64,000 nucleotides of DNA from Perlabentimonas sp964490015 (GTDB lineage Bacteria; Bacteroidota; Bacteroidia; Bacteroidales; Tenuifilaceae): NCBI GenBank assembly GCA_964490015.1, contig CAZBBA010000001.1, positions 41,809 to 105,808 of the forward strand, in the 5' to 3' direction. The position numbers and the translations under genes are program-made. The notes beneath the pieces were generated by a model that ran no database searches, had not been told where the DNA came from, and worked only from the letters and a program-made list of their open reading frames with translations. This document shows, in pieces, positions 52,294-61,254 of this stretch. The stretch's first letter is position 1, and each line of letters begins with the position of its first letter.

Positions 52294-52791
52294 ATGGGTT
52301 TAATTACTCCCGATTACGGTCTGCTGTTCTGGATGCTACTATCCTTTAGTGTTCTCATGTATATTCTTAAAAAATTTGCATGGAAAACCATAATTCAAAG
52401 CATTAAGAATAGGGAAGATCTAATTGCCAAATCGCTCCGCGATGCAGAGTATGCCCGCAACGAGGTTGCTCAAATCGAGGAACGTCAGGCAAAGGTTATT
52501 GCAAAGGCTCAATCCGACAGGGACGAGATTCTTGCACAAGCGCGCAAAACCAAGGAGAAGATTCTTGAAGAGGCTAATGCTAAAGCGCAAATGGATTCGC
52601 AACGAACTATTGAACAGGCTCGCGAAACCATAAAGCGCGAGAAGGAAGCTGCACAACTCGAGATAAAGACTTATGCTTCAAAAATTGTTATTCAGACAAC
52701 TGAGCGCATTCTCCGTTCCGAGCTTAAAGATAAGCAGAGGCAAGATGAGCAGATTAATTTAATAATTAAGGAAATCTCAGAGCAGAACTAG
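52294..52791 (+). CDS. atpF: F1Fo ATP synthase subunit b
   Basis: 165 residues: a single N-terminal TM (GLLFWMLLSFSVLMYILKKF) and a long charged helix (~30-150; e.g. SLRDAEYARNEVAQIEERQA) forming the peripheral stalk that links subunit a to delta and alpha. Length and layout are standard. It lies 21 bases after atpE and 2 bases before atpH. Confidence 0.96.
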   Translation: MGLITPDYGLLFWMLLSFSVLMYILKKFAWKTIIQSIKNREDLIAKSLRDAEYARNEVAQIEERQAKVIAKAQSDRDEILAQARKTKEKILEEANAKAQMDSQRTIEQARETIKREKEAAQLEIKTYASKIVIQTTERILRSELKDKQRQDEQINLIIKEISEQN

Positions 52792-52793
52792 TT

Positions 52794-53339
52794 ATGGATC
52801 AAGGAAGGGTATCGGTTAGCTATGCTCGCGCGCTTCTCGAGTGGGCCAACAGTAAAAAGTTGGCTGGGGAGGTGTATGTGCAATCGAAAAGCCTCTTCCA
52901 GTTCATCAACAATAATCCTGAGTTCACTCAACTCTTGAGCTCACCTGTTGTGCTGCCCAGCCGAAAACAGAAAATTTGCTCAACACTTCTTACGGAATTT
53001 GCTCCTCATCTCGCCAAACTTGTTGTTTTGACCATCAAAAATGGGCGGGAAAATAACCTTCCAAACATCATGCTTCAATATCAAAAGCTTTACCGTAATC
53101 AAAACGGTATTGCTCGGGTTGAAATAGAGAGCGCGGCAGAATTGCCCTCGGAAAATATTAACGCTATAAAAAATTACTTGGAGCAAACGCTGGGCAAATC
53201 TATTGAAGTTGAGCACCATATTGTCCCCGACCTATTAGGCGGATTTAGGCTCATTATCGACGATAGGCTTATGGACAAGAGTGTTAAGGGAGAGTTGAAT
53301 TTACTCCGTCGTAAGTTATTGGGAATTTACAAGCATTAG
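52794..53339 (+). CDS. atpH: F1Fo ATP synthase subunit delta
   Basis: 181 residues of the OSCP/delta family: N-terminal helical domain from RVSVSYARALLEWANSKKL through LLSSPVVLPSRKQKICSTLL, and the C-terminal LGKSIEVEHHIVPDLLGGFR followed by IIDDRLMDKSVKGELNLLRR. It joins the peripheral stalk to the top of F1. Two bases after atpF, 12 before atpA. Confidence 0.96.
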   Translation: MDQGRVSVSYARALLEWANSKKLAGEVYVQSKSLFQFINNNPEFTQLLSSPVVLPSRKQKICSTLLTEFAPHLAKLVVLTIKNGRENNLPNIMLQYQKLYRNQNGIARVEIESAAELPSENINAIKNYLEQTLGKSIEVEHHIVPDLLGGFRLIIDDRLMDKSVKGELNLLRRKLLGIYKH

Positions 53340-53351
53340 AACGTTTTACAT

Positions 53352-54932
53352 ATGGCAGAAATTAAGGCATCGGAGGTATCGGAAGTTCTTAGAAAAGAAC
53401 TCGAAGGAATTGATCTCAAATCGGGATTCGAGGAGATTGGTTCTGTACTGCAGGTAGGTGATGGCATTGCCCGTGTATTTGGGCTTTCGAATGTTCGCTC
53501 CAACGAGCTGGTTGAGTTTGAATCGGGGATTATGGGGATTGTGCTAAACCTCGAGGAGGATAACGTGGGGGTTGTACTTCTGGGTTCTTCGGAGTCGATC
53601 AAAGAGGGCTTTAAGGTTAAGCGCACCAACCGAATTGCTTCCATTATGGTAGGCGATGGGCTTCTGGGCCGGGTGGTAAACACGCTGGGTGAACCAATCG
53701 ACGGTAAAGGCCCCATAGCTGGTGAAACTTATGAAATGCCTCTTGAACGCAAAGCGCCTGGGGTAATTTTTCGACAACCAGTTACCGAACCTCTTCAAAC
53801 CGGAATAAAGGCAATTGATGCCATGATTCCCATTGGAAGAGGACAACGCGAGCTGATTATTGGCGACCGCCAGACCGGTAAAACTGCCATAGCCATCGAC
53901 ACAATAATTAACCAAAAAAGCCTTTTCGACAAGGGTGAACCGGTATTCTGCATATACGTAGCAATTGGCCAAAAGGGCTCCACCGTTGCAGGAATAGCCA
54001 AAACACTTGAAAAATACGGAGCAATGGATTACACCGTTATAGTTTCGGCCACTGCATCCGACCCAGCTGCTCAACAGTTCTATGCACCTTTTGCAGGAGC
54101 TGCCATCGGTGAGTTCTTCCGCGATTCAGGACGACATGCGCTGGTTATTTTTGATGACCTTTCGAAACAAGCAGTCTCATATCGTGAGGTGTCGCTACTG
54201 CTCCGCCGCCCACCAGGACGTGAAGCATACCCTGGTGATGTGTTTTACCTCCACAGCCGACTACTTGAGAGGGCAGCCAAAATCATAAACACCGACGAGA
54301 TTGCCGCTCAAATGAACGACCTACCAGAATCGCTTAAACCACTGGTTAAAGGCGGTGGATCACTTACTGCGCTTCCAATTATTGAAACCCAGGCAGGCGA
54401 CGTATCAGCATATATTCCAACCAACGTAATTTCAATTACCGATGGTCAAATCTTTTTGGAATCGAACCTGTTTAATAGCGGTGTTCGCCCAGCCATTAAC
54501 GTGGGAATTTCGGTATCGAGGGTTGGGGGAAAGGCGCAAATAAAATCGATGAAAAAGGTTGCCGGTACGCTAAAACTCGATCAAGCCCAATACCGCGAGC
54601 TGGAGGCTTTTGCCAAGTTTGGATCCGATCTGGATGCGGCAACGCTAAACGTACTGGACAAGGGTGCCAAAAACGTGGAGATACTGAAACAGGGCGAAAA
54701 CAGCCCCCTTCCCATTGAGGAACAGATTGCTATCATTTACTGCGGTACTATGGGTTTGCTCAAAAGCATTCCTATTGAAAAAGTGAAAGTTTTTGAGAAT
54801 AATCTTTTAGAAAACCTCAGAACTACTCAGCCTGAAATGATGGGAAAAATAGCAGCCGGAGAATTTACCGATGAGTATGGAACCATTATTACTGGTGTGG
54901 CAAACGAGATAACGTCAAAACTTACAAAGTAA
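53352..54932 (+). CDS. atpA: F1Fo ATP synthase subunit alpha
   Basis: 526 residues. N-terminal beta-barrel (IGSVLQVGDGIARVFGLSNV), nucleotide-binding domain with P-loop GDRQTGKTAIAIDT and ATP-synthase alpha/beta signature (PAINVGISVSRVGG), and a helical C-terminal domain. The alpha subunit binds nucleotide at the non-catalytic sites of the alpha3beta3 hexamer. The gene for the catalytic beta subunit (atpD) is not in the window. Confidence 0.98.
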   Translation: MAEIKASEVSEVLRKELEGIDLKSGFEEIGSVLQVGDGIARVFGLSNVRSNELVEFESGIMGIVLNLEEDNVGVVLLGSSESIKEGFKVKRTNRIASIMVGDGLLGRVVNTLGEPIDGKGPIAGETYEMPLERKAPGVIFRQPVTEPLQTGIKAIDAMIPIGRGQRELIIGDRQTGKTAIAIDTIINQKSLFDKGEPVFCIYVAIGQKGSTVAGIAKTLEKYGAMDYTVIVSATASDPAAQQFYAPFAGAAIGEFFRDSGRHALVIFDDLSKQAVSYREVSLLLRRPPGREAYPGDVFYLHSRLLERAAKIINTDEIAAQMNDLPESLKPLVKGGGSLTALPIIETQAGDVSAYIPTNVISITDGQIFLESNLFNSGVRPAINVGISVSRVGGKAQIKSMKKVAGTLKLDQAQYRELEAFAKFGSDLDAATLNVLDKGAKNVEILKQGENSPLPIEEQIAIIYCGTMGLLKSIPIEKVKVFENNLLENLRTTQPEMMGKIAAGEFTDEYGTIITGVANEITSKLTK

Positions 54933-54936
54933 AAGG

Positions 54937-55824
54937 ATGTCGGGGCTTAAGGAAATACGGAATAGGATAAACTCCATAACATCGACGCAGAAAATTACAA
55001 GCGCCATGAAAATGGTGTCTGCTGCTAAATTTCATAAAGCACAGGAGACATTTTTCCGCTTTAAGCCCTACTCCGAAAAAGTTTCGGAGGTGCTTACCCA
55101 GGTTTCGGCAGGCAATGCTTCCGCCGAAGTTCATAAATGGTTTGGTAAGCCAAAATTGCCCCGTAAAGCAGCGCTTGTTGTTATCAGCTCAAACTCGAGC
55201 ATGTGCGCTGGCTTCAACCTTAATCTTGTTAAGAAAATTGTTGACGAAGGCCCTTCCATTTTTGGAGATTTATGGAAAACCAATAACCTGAATGTATTCT
55301 GCTTAGGGAAAAAGGGTGCCGATGCTCTAACAAAAAGGGGCGTTGCAATAGATGTAATCGATACCGAACTAGCACACCTTGCCAAGTTTAATGCGATATC
55401 CACTTTTTGCGAGGAATCTCTTTTAAATCGATTTGAAACTGGAGAATATGATGTTGTTTACGTTGCCTACAACGTGTTCCGAAATCCTGCATTACAAGAG
55501 CCCACAATTCGACAATTTTTACCATACTTCTTCGCCGACCAAGAGGGCAACCCAAAACATGCCCACAACATCATTTTTGAGCCCAATAAGGAGTATATAA
55601 ACGGGGTATTGATACCCATGGCGCTTAAAACCTTCTTCTACGAAATGATCCTTGAAAATGCCATTGGTGAACACGGAGCCAGAATGACAGCCATGCATCA
55701 GGCTACCGAGAACGCCACTGAACTTACCAAGGCTTTAAAATTGCAGTACAATAAGGCTCGACAAGCAGCCATTACCAAGGAGATCCTCGAGATTGTTTCG
55801 GGAGCCGAGGCGCTTAAAGGTTAG
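54937..55824 (+). CDS. atpG: F1Fo ATP synthase subunit gamma
   Basis: 295 residues. The N-terminal MSGLKEIRNRINSITSTQKI and C-terminal MTAMHQATENATELTKALKL, followed by YNKARQAAITKEILEIVSGA, form the coiled-coil rotor shaft characteristic of gamma; the middle Rossmann-like domain lies between. Starts 4 bases after atpA. It is the last gene of the cluster and is convergent with the Na/Pi transporter gene 10 bases away. Confidence 0.97.
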   Translation: MSGLKEIRNRINSITSTQKITSAMKMVSAAKFHKAQETFFRFKPYSEKVSEVLTQVSAGNASAEVHKWFGKPKLPRKAALVVISSNSSMCAGFNLNLVKKIVDEGPSIFGDLWKTNNLNVFCLGKKGADALTKRGVAIDVIDTELAHLAKFNAISTFCEESLLNRFETGEYDVVYVAYNVFRNPALQEPTIRQFLPYFFADQEGNPKHAHNIIFEPNKEYINGVLIPMALKTFFYEMILENAIGEHGARMTAMHQATENATELTKALKLQYNKARQAAITKEILEIVSGAEALKG

Positions 55825-55834
55825 GACACCTATA

Positions 55835-57556
55835 CTATTTTTGCTGAAGTACTGCCTTCTTAACAGGCTGATTTATTTCCGCTATATCCTCTGATACGTT
55901 AATGATATAATCACCTAACTTTTCGGCTTCAGAGAAAAGGTCGTTATAAATAACGCCTGCCTGATACTTATACTTAACCTCTTCAACGTTTTTCAAGTGC
56001 TGCTTGCGAAGCTTGTTCCTAAACTGGTTTATCTTCTCTTCTGCCTCGTACGCTGGCCCTAGATTAATCTTTGTATACCCCATTTCAAGGTTATGAATCA
56101 TAATCTCATAAGCCTCGTCAACTAGCTCGAACATGTAGTTTAGGTTATCGCGCACCTCCTGGTTAAACCAGATATTGGCCTTGCGTTTGCGACGCAGTGT
56201 TTTTGCCAAGTTGTAATTACTATCCGAAACGCTTTCGATATCATTAATAATGTTGAACATGGCCTGCAACCTACGTGAACTCTCGTCGCTAAGGTCGTGA
56301 ACTGAAATCTTGGTAAGGTAAGTGGCTATTTCCACCTCCACGCGATCACTAATATCCTCGTACTTTTCAATGCGTTCGAATATCTCCTTAAAGTTCTTCT
56401 CGTTAGTTTCCACAAAAAGATCCTTGAAGAACCCGTACATCTTGTAGGTTCGCTTTGCGTAATTTACAATCTCCTTCTTAGCCTGCAGCAGTGAAAGTTC
56501 GGCAGTTGATAGCAACCCAATGTCGAGATGCTGTAAGCGGAACTCCTCGTCCTCGCTCTTTCGAACAGGCACAAGTTTAGTAACTATCTTAACAATAACT
56601 GGTGTTAAAAATACTAGGAAAGATGTATTAAGTACGTTAAAGGCTGAGTGGAATAACGAAAGTGCAATGGGAACTCCCTCTGGATTATGAAAAGGGTCGG
56701 CACCGCCCATGTCTATAGCAAATCCGGCCACCTTATTGATAAAGAATTTGAACACAAACAGCATCCAAATAACCCCAAATAAGTTGAAAATTAGGTGGGC
56801 ACGAGCCGTTCTTTTAGCCGAAACGTTGGCTACAGCTGCCGCAATATTTGCGGTTATGGTTGTTCCTATATTCTCGCCTAGTACCATCGCCGCGGCAAGC
56901 TCAAAGCTAATCCAGCCGCTATTACACATCACTAGGGTAAGTGCCATTGTAGCACTCGACGACTGAATAACCACTGTTAAAATAGTTCCAATAGCTACAA
57001 ACAGAAGAGTTGATAAAAGTCCTAAATCTGTATAACTCGACAAGAATGATAGTATTTCAGGACTCTGACTAATATTGGGAACCGAGTTCTTTAAAAAATC
57101 GAGACCCAGGAAAAGCAGGGCAAAACCCACTAAAAGTTCACCCCACGATTTACGATTATGACTTTTACTGAATACCAATGGGAAACCAACACCTATGAGG
57201 GGTAACGAAATTGCGCTAATCGAAAATTTAAAACCCAACAGCGAGATCATCCAGGCGGTAAAGGTGGTGCCAATATTAGCACCCATTACAACTCCTATAG
57301 ATTGTGTTAAGGAGATAAGCCCTGCGTTTACAAAACTCACCAACATTACTGTGGTTGCAGAACTTGACTGTACTATGGTTGTTACAATTAGACCGGTTAG
57401 TATACCTTTCACCCTATTCGAGGTCATGGCCGCAAGAATATTGCGCATCTTATCGCCAGCCACCTTCTGTAAGGACTCGCTGAGCATTTTCATTCCAAAC
57501 AGGAAAAGCCCCAGAGATCCTATAAGGGTTAAGAACTGAAGTATACTATAATTCAT
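55835..57556 (-). CDS. Na/Pi cotransporter family protein with PhoU-like C-terminus
   Basis: 573 residues. Two inverted Na_Pi_cotrans repeats carry the QSSSATT-type motifs (VQSSSATTVMLVSFVNAG and IQSSSATMALTLVM) and about eight to nine TM helices in residues 1-330. A cytosolic helical region (~350-560) resembles PhoU. Proteins of this NptA/YjbB type move phosphate with Na+, often outward. The gene is divergent from the MMPL-type exporter. Confidence 0.93.
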   Translation of the reverse strand: MNYSILQFLTLIGSLGLFLFGMKMLSESLQKVAGDKMRNILAAMTSNRVKGILTGLIVTTIVQSSSATTVMLVSFVNAGLISLTQSIGVVMGANIGTTFTAWMISLLGFKFSISAISLPLIGVGFPLVFSKSHNRKSWGELLVGFALLFLGLDFLKNSVPNISQSPEILSFLSSYTDLGLLSTLLFVAIGTILTVVIQSSSATMALTLVMCNSGWISFELAAAMVLGENIGTTITANIAAAVANVSAKRTARAHLIFNLFGVIWMLFVFKFFINKVAGFAIDMGGADPFHNPEGVPIALSLFHSAFNVLNTSFLVFLTPVIVKIVTKLVPVRKSEDEEFRLQHLDIGLLSTAELSLLQAKKEIVNYAKRTYKMYGFFKDLFVETNEKNFKEIFERIEKYEDISDRVEVEIATYLTKISVHDLSDESSRRLQAMFNIINDIESVSDSNYNLAKTLRRKRKANIWFNQEVRDNLNYMFELVDEAYEIMIHNLEMGYTKINLGPAYEAEEKINQFRNKLRKQHLKNVEEVKYKYQAGVIYNDLFSEAEKLGDYIINVSEDIAEINQPVKKAVLQQK

Positions 57557-57702
57557 GGCTTTGGTGTTTTAAAAATGGTCGTAAAAATAGCAAAATAGCG
57601 CCAAATGAGCTCTATGCCAATGTTAACTTAAAGCTAATTATTCATCCTCTGATTTCAAAGTTTTCCAATGTTTTTTATATATTTTCTTTCTGGCAATTTT
57701 GT

Positions 57703-57710
57703 TAACTTTG
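57703..57710 (+). promoter_or_regulatory. probable -7 element of the MMPL-type gene
   Basis: TAACTTTG lies 24 bases before ATG 57734 and fits TAnnTTTG, which decides for that start over the in-frame ATG at 57668. No -33 TTTG was found at the right distance. Confidence 0.45.
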
Positions 57711-57733
57711 CGGCACTCTTATTCCTGATTTTT

Positions 57734-60052
57734 ATGATTTTTCAAACAATTGCCCGCTTAATCCTTCGAAACAGACTTGCTGTGCTAATTGCCGTTGGGA
57801 TTATTACCATTGGAATGGCCGCTTTAATTCCTACCCTAAAATTTAACTACGAACCCACGCCATTACTTCCCAACCACGATAGCTTGCTAATTAAGCATCG
57901 CGCGTTTACCGAAAAATTTGGGAAAGGTGAGAATATAATGGTAATAGGTGTAAAGGACACCAATTTTTTTTCTGTAAAAAATTTAAAACACTGGCACAAT
58001 CTCGAAAAATCGCTCTTAGCTGTTGATGGAGTTGAGCAAGTATTCTCTATTTATGATGCATTTACTGTTGATCGCGACACCGAAAACCGTGTTTTTACCT
58101 TCAACAAAATCTTTACTCCCGATTTCAACCCTTGGGATATCGATTCCTTAAAAAATGTAACCACTTCTCTTCCTTTCTACGAAAATCTTCTTTATAACAA
58201 GGAGACGAACGTGTACCTTATGATGGTGGTTCTGCGTTACGACAAGATTAGCACTCCAATTAGAGTACCCTTTATGAAGGAGTTGATTGCCATTTGCCAC
58301 AACTACGAGGAAATTTCGGGCAACGAGCTCCGCTACTCTGGATTACCTTACATTCGAATAACCGTTGGCGACATGATTAAGGGCGAGATGTTTATGTTCA
58401 TCTTCCTGGCAGTATTAATAACTGCGGTTATTATCTACCTTCTTTTCCGATCATTTCGTATTATGATGTTTGCCATGCTGGTGGTAGCGGTTTCGGTTGT
58501 TTGGGGGCTTGGATTAATGGCCATTCTGGGTTATCAAATTACGCTATTAACTGCTGTTATTCCTCCGTTAATCATAGTTATTGGAGTACCCAACTGTATA
58601 TATCTGCTTAACAAGTACCATCATGAGTACAGCGTACATGGCAACAAGATAAAAGCGCTTCAACGGGTTATTCAAAAAATTGGGAGTGCGACATTTCTAA
58701 CCAACCTAACCACTGCAGCCGGTTTTGGAACCTTTATGTTTACCAGCATCCGAATCCTCAACGAGTTTGGCTTGGTTGCTGCCATAGATATTATGGCGGT
58801 TTTCCTGGTATCGCTGCTGCTAATACCAACAATATTCAGCTACTTACCCCCACCCGAGCCTCGCCATCTGCAACACTTAGACAACGTTAGGGTAAAGAAT
58901 ACGATAACCAGGGTTATAACCACAGGGCTTTACCGTCGCAAAAGTGTTTTTGCCATTACTCTACTTTTTATTTTATTTGGATTTTGGGGCCTAACCCGAG
59001 TTCAAAGCTTGGGCTTTATGGTTGATGATATTCCAAAACACCATCCAGTATACCTCGATCTTAAGTTTTTTGAACAGAATTTCTCGGGGGTAATGCCCCT
59101 TGAAATTGTAATAGATACCCATAAGCCCAAGGGTGTAATGCAGGAGAACACAATCAGGCAAATTAACCAGCTACAGAATAAACTTGGGGAGTACGATGTG
59201 CTCTCAAAGCCCCTTTCAATAGCCGAAGCGGCAAAATTTGTACGTCAGGGTTACTACAATGGAAATCCAATTCAATATCGAATTCCTAGCGGGCCCGAAA
59301 GAGCGTTCATCATGTCGTACCTACCCAAAAATATGGGTAATAATGAGTTGTTAAACCGTTTTGTCGATTCAACAGGACAATATACCCGCATTATGTATAA
59401 TGTTGCCGATATCGGCTCAATCAGAATAAAGCAATTAAAGGAGGTGATTCGGACTGATGTTGATTCGATCTTTAAAAACAATTCAACGCGTGTTTATATT
59501 TCAGGGGGTAGCGTAATTGCTGCCAAGGGAAACGACTACCTGGTTCATAGCCTTTTTATCAGTCTTCTTGCGGCTATTGGGATAATATCTGTATTTATGA
59601 CATGGATGTTTCGAAAAGGAAAAATGGTTCTGCTTTCAATTCTCCCCAACCTAATCCCACTTCTGCTAACTGCGGCCGCTATGGGTGTTTTGGGAATTGC
59701 CTTAAAACCAAGTACGGTAATTGTTTTTAGCATAGCCTTTGGTATTTCTGTCGACAACTCAATTCACTTCCTAGCCAAGTACCGACAAGAGCTTAGGAGA
59801 ACTAAAAATAACAACAAAGCAGCTGTGGTTTGCGCAATAAGAGAAACCGGTGTGAGCATGATTTACACATCAATAGTGCTATTCTTTGGGTTTGGAATCT
59901 TTATTGCCTCTCAATTTGGCGGTACAGTATCGCTAGGCATTTTAGTTTCGCTTACTCTTCTTATTGCCCTGTTCTGTAATCTTATATTACTCCCATCAAT
60001 TTTACTCTCGCTATCGAGAGACGATAACTCGAAGTTAGATTGTTTGCCTTAA
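57734..60052 (+). CDS. RND/MMPL-superfamily transporter
   Basis: 772 residues from ATG 57734 (MIFQTIARLILRNRL). Two halves, each with one TM, a periplasmic domain and five TMs (sterol-sensing-domain-like). In the second half the proton-relay region reads IAFGISVDNSIHFLAKYRQE with the expected Asp; in the first half the equivalent reads IVIGVPNCIYLLNKYHHEY, where Asp is replaced by Pro-Asn. Relatives (MMPL, HpnN) move lipids or hydrophobic compounds across or out of the inner membrane. No adaptor gene is adjacent, so it probably works alone. Substrate unknown. Confidence 0.9.
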   Translation: MIFQTIARLILRNRLAVLIAVGIITIGMAALIPTLKFNYEPTPLLPNHDSLLIKHRAFTEKFGKGENIMVIGVKDTNFFSVKNLKHWHNLEKSLLAVDGVEQVFSIYDAFTVDRDTENRVFTFNKIFTPDFNPWDIDSLKNVTTSLPFYENLLYNKETNVYLMMVVLRYDKISTPIRVPFMKELIAICHNYEEISGNELRYSGLPYIRITVGDMIKGEMFMFIFLAVLITAVIIYLLFRSFRIMMFAMLVVAVSVVWGLGLMAILGYQITLLTAVIPPLIIVIGVPNCIYLLNKYHHEYSVHGNKIKALQRVIQKIGSATFLTNLTTAAGFGTFMFTSIRILNEFGLVAAIDIMAVFLVSLLLIPTIFSYLPPPEPRHLQHLDNVRVKNTITRVITTGLYRRKSVFAITLLFILFGFWGLTRVQSLGFMVDDIPKHHPVYLDLKFFEQNFSGVMPLEIVIDTHKPKGVMQENTIRQINQLQNKLGEYDVLSKPLSIAEAAKFVRQGYYNGNPIQYRIPSGPERAFIMSYLPKNMGNNELLNRFVDSTGQYTRIMYNVADIGSIRIKQLKEVIRTDVDSIFKNNSTRVYISGGSVIAAKGNDYLVHSLFISLLAAIGIISVFMTWMFRKGKMVLLSILPNLIPLLLTAAAMGVLGIALKPSTVIVFSIAFGISVDNSIHFLAKYRQELRRTKNNNKAAVVCAIRETGVSMIYTSIVLFFGFGIFIASQFGGTVSLGILVSLTLLIALFCNLILLPSILLSLSRDDNSKLDCLP

Positions 60053-60085
60053 TTTGTAAATTATTCGCTTCTTTTTATACTTTTA
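60053..60085 (+). promoter_or_regulatory. promoter of the polyprenyl synthase gene
   Basis: TTTG (60053-60056) and TACTTTTA (60078-60085; one mismatch to TAnnTTTG) have start-to-start spacing of 25 and lie 30 bases before the ATG. Confidence 0.45.
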
Positions 60086-60114
60086 CCTAAGGAATAAACT
60101 TAAATCATTTCATA

Positions 60115-61089
60115 ATGTACACCATTTCAGAGCTTGTAGAAATTGTTGACAAGGGAATACTAAGCATTACCATTCCCAACGAACCCAAAAAGCTATACGA
60201 GCCAATTCGCTACACATTGGCCTCTGGGGGTAAAAGGATAAGACCGGTGCTGGTTTTGGCAGCACACAACATGTACTCTAACGCCATCGATAAGGCTCTA
60301 TATCCTGCACTCGCCATCGAGCTTTTTCATAATTTCACCCTTATTCACGATGATATAATGGATAAGGCACCGCTCAGGAGGAATCAACCCACGGTTTATT
60401 CCAAATGGAATCAGGATATAGCCATACTATCTGGGGATGCACTTAATATTTTGGCCTATCAGCTTCTTGCGAAAACCGATAAAGAATATCTTTCGCAGGT
60501 ACTTAACACATTCAATAAGATTGCCCTTGCCGTATGCGATGGCCAGCAAATGGACATGGACTTTGAAACAGCCCAGTACGTTACCCAGGAAGAGTATTTA
60601 GATATGATAGAACTTAAAACCTCTGTTCTGCTTCAAGGTGCCCTTCAAATCGGCGGGATTATTGGTGGCGCTTCACAGGCCGATGTACTCCGGCTTGGTG
60701 AGTTTGGCCTTAATCTTGGCCTGGCCTTTCAGCTTCAGGACGATCTTCTAGATGCCTACGGGAATACCAACCGATTTGGGAAAAAAATTGGTGGCGATAT
60801 AGTGGCTAACAAGAAAACCTTTTTAACCATAAAGGCATTCTCTCTTGCCAAAGGAAACTCCCTAGAACTGCTTACCAGCTTCTTTAAAGTTCACAATATC
60901 GACCCTCTCGATAAAATTAAGGGAGTCCTGAAAATTTACGACGAGGTTGGTGTTAAGGAGCTTACTGAAGCAAAGATTAATGAGTATTATCAGAATGCCC
61001 TTAAGGCTCTGGAAAAAATTAACGTTAATCCAGAAAAAAAGGATGTTTTAGCATGCTTGGCTAATAAAATCATGGATAGAGATAGTTAA
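60115..61089 (+). CDS. trans-polyprenyl diphosphate synthase
   Basis: 324 residues. The first Asp-rich motif is LIHDDIMDKAPLRRNQPTVY (FARM, DDxxD) and the second is LAFQLQDDLLDAYG (SARM), with the substrate-lysine/arginine segment SGGKRIRPVLVLAA before them. It condenses isopentenyl diphosphate with allylic diphosphates to give C15-C40 prenyl chains for menaquinone or other isoprenoids. Product length cannot be told with certainty. Residues before FARM (ALAIELFHNFTLIHDD) have a Phe at the fifth position upstream, a hint to a shorter product. Confidence 0.93.
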   Translation: MYTISELVEIVDKGILSITIPNEPKKLYEPIRYTLASGGKRIRPVLVLAAHNMYSNAIDKALYPALAIELFHNFTLIHDDIMDKAPLRRNQPTVYSKWNQDIAILSGDALNILAYQLLAKTDKEYLSQVLNTFNKIALAVCDGQQMDMDFETAQYVTQEEYLDMIELKTSVLLQGALQIGGIIGGASQADVLRLGEFGLNLGLAFQLQDDLLDAYGNTNRFGKKIGGDIVANKKTFLTIKAFSLAKGNSLELLTSFFKVHNIDPLDKIKGVLKIYDEVGVKELTEAKINEYYQNALKALEKINVNPEKKDVLACLANKIMDRDS

Positions 61090-61132
61090 GAATAAATCTT
61101 GTTAATTCTTAATTTCGATTTCACAGCATTTT

Positions 61133-61163
61133 AAAGCGGGGGGTATTGTCCTCTCGCTTTTCT
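61133..61163 (+). terminator. probable intrinsic terminator after the polyprenyl synthase gene
   Basis: Arms aaagcgggggg and cctctcgcttt pair over 11 bp (two G-T wobbles) with a 6-base loop, followed by a short T-rich end (ttctg). The T tract is weak. Confidence 0.45.
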
Positions 61164-61179
61164 GTTTTGATGCTTCTAT

Positions 61180-61212
61180 TTTGAAATTAAATATTCTTTT
61201 ATGCTAATTTTG
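61180..61212 (+). promoter_or_regulatory. promoter of the YitT-family gene
   Basis: TTTG (61180-61183) and TAATTTTG (61205-61212) have 25 bases start to start, an exact Bacteroidota -33/-7 pair, 43 bases before the ATG at 61255. Confidence 0.6.
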
Positions 61213-61254
61213 CAGCCATATTAATAAGTTTTAACCATAATAAACAGACTCATT

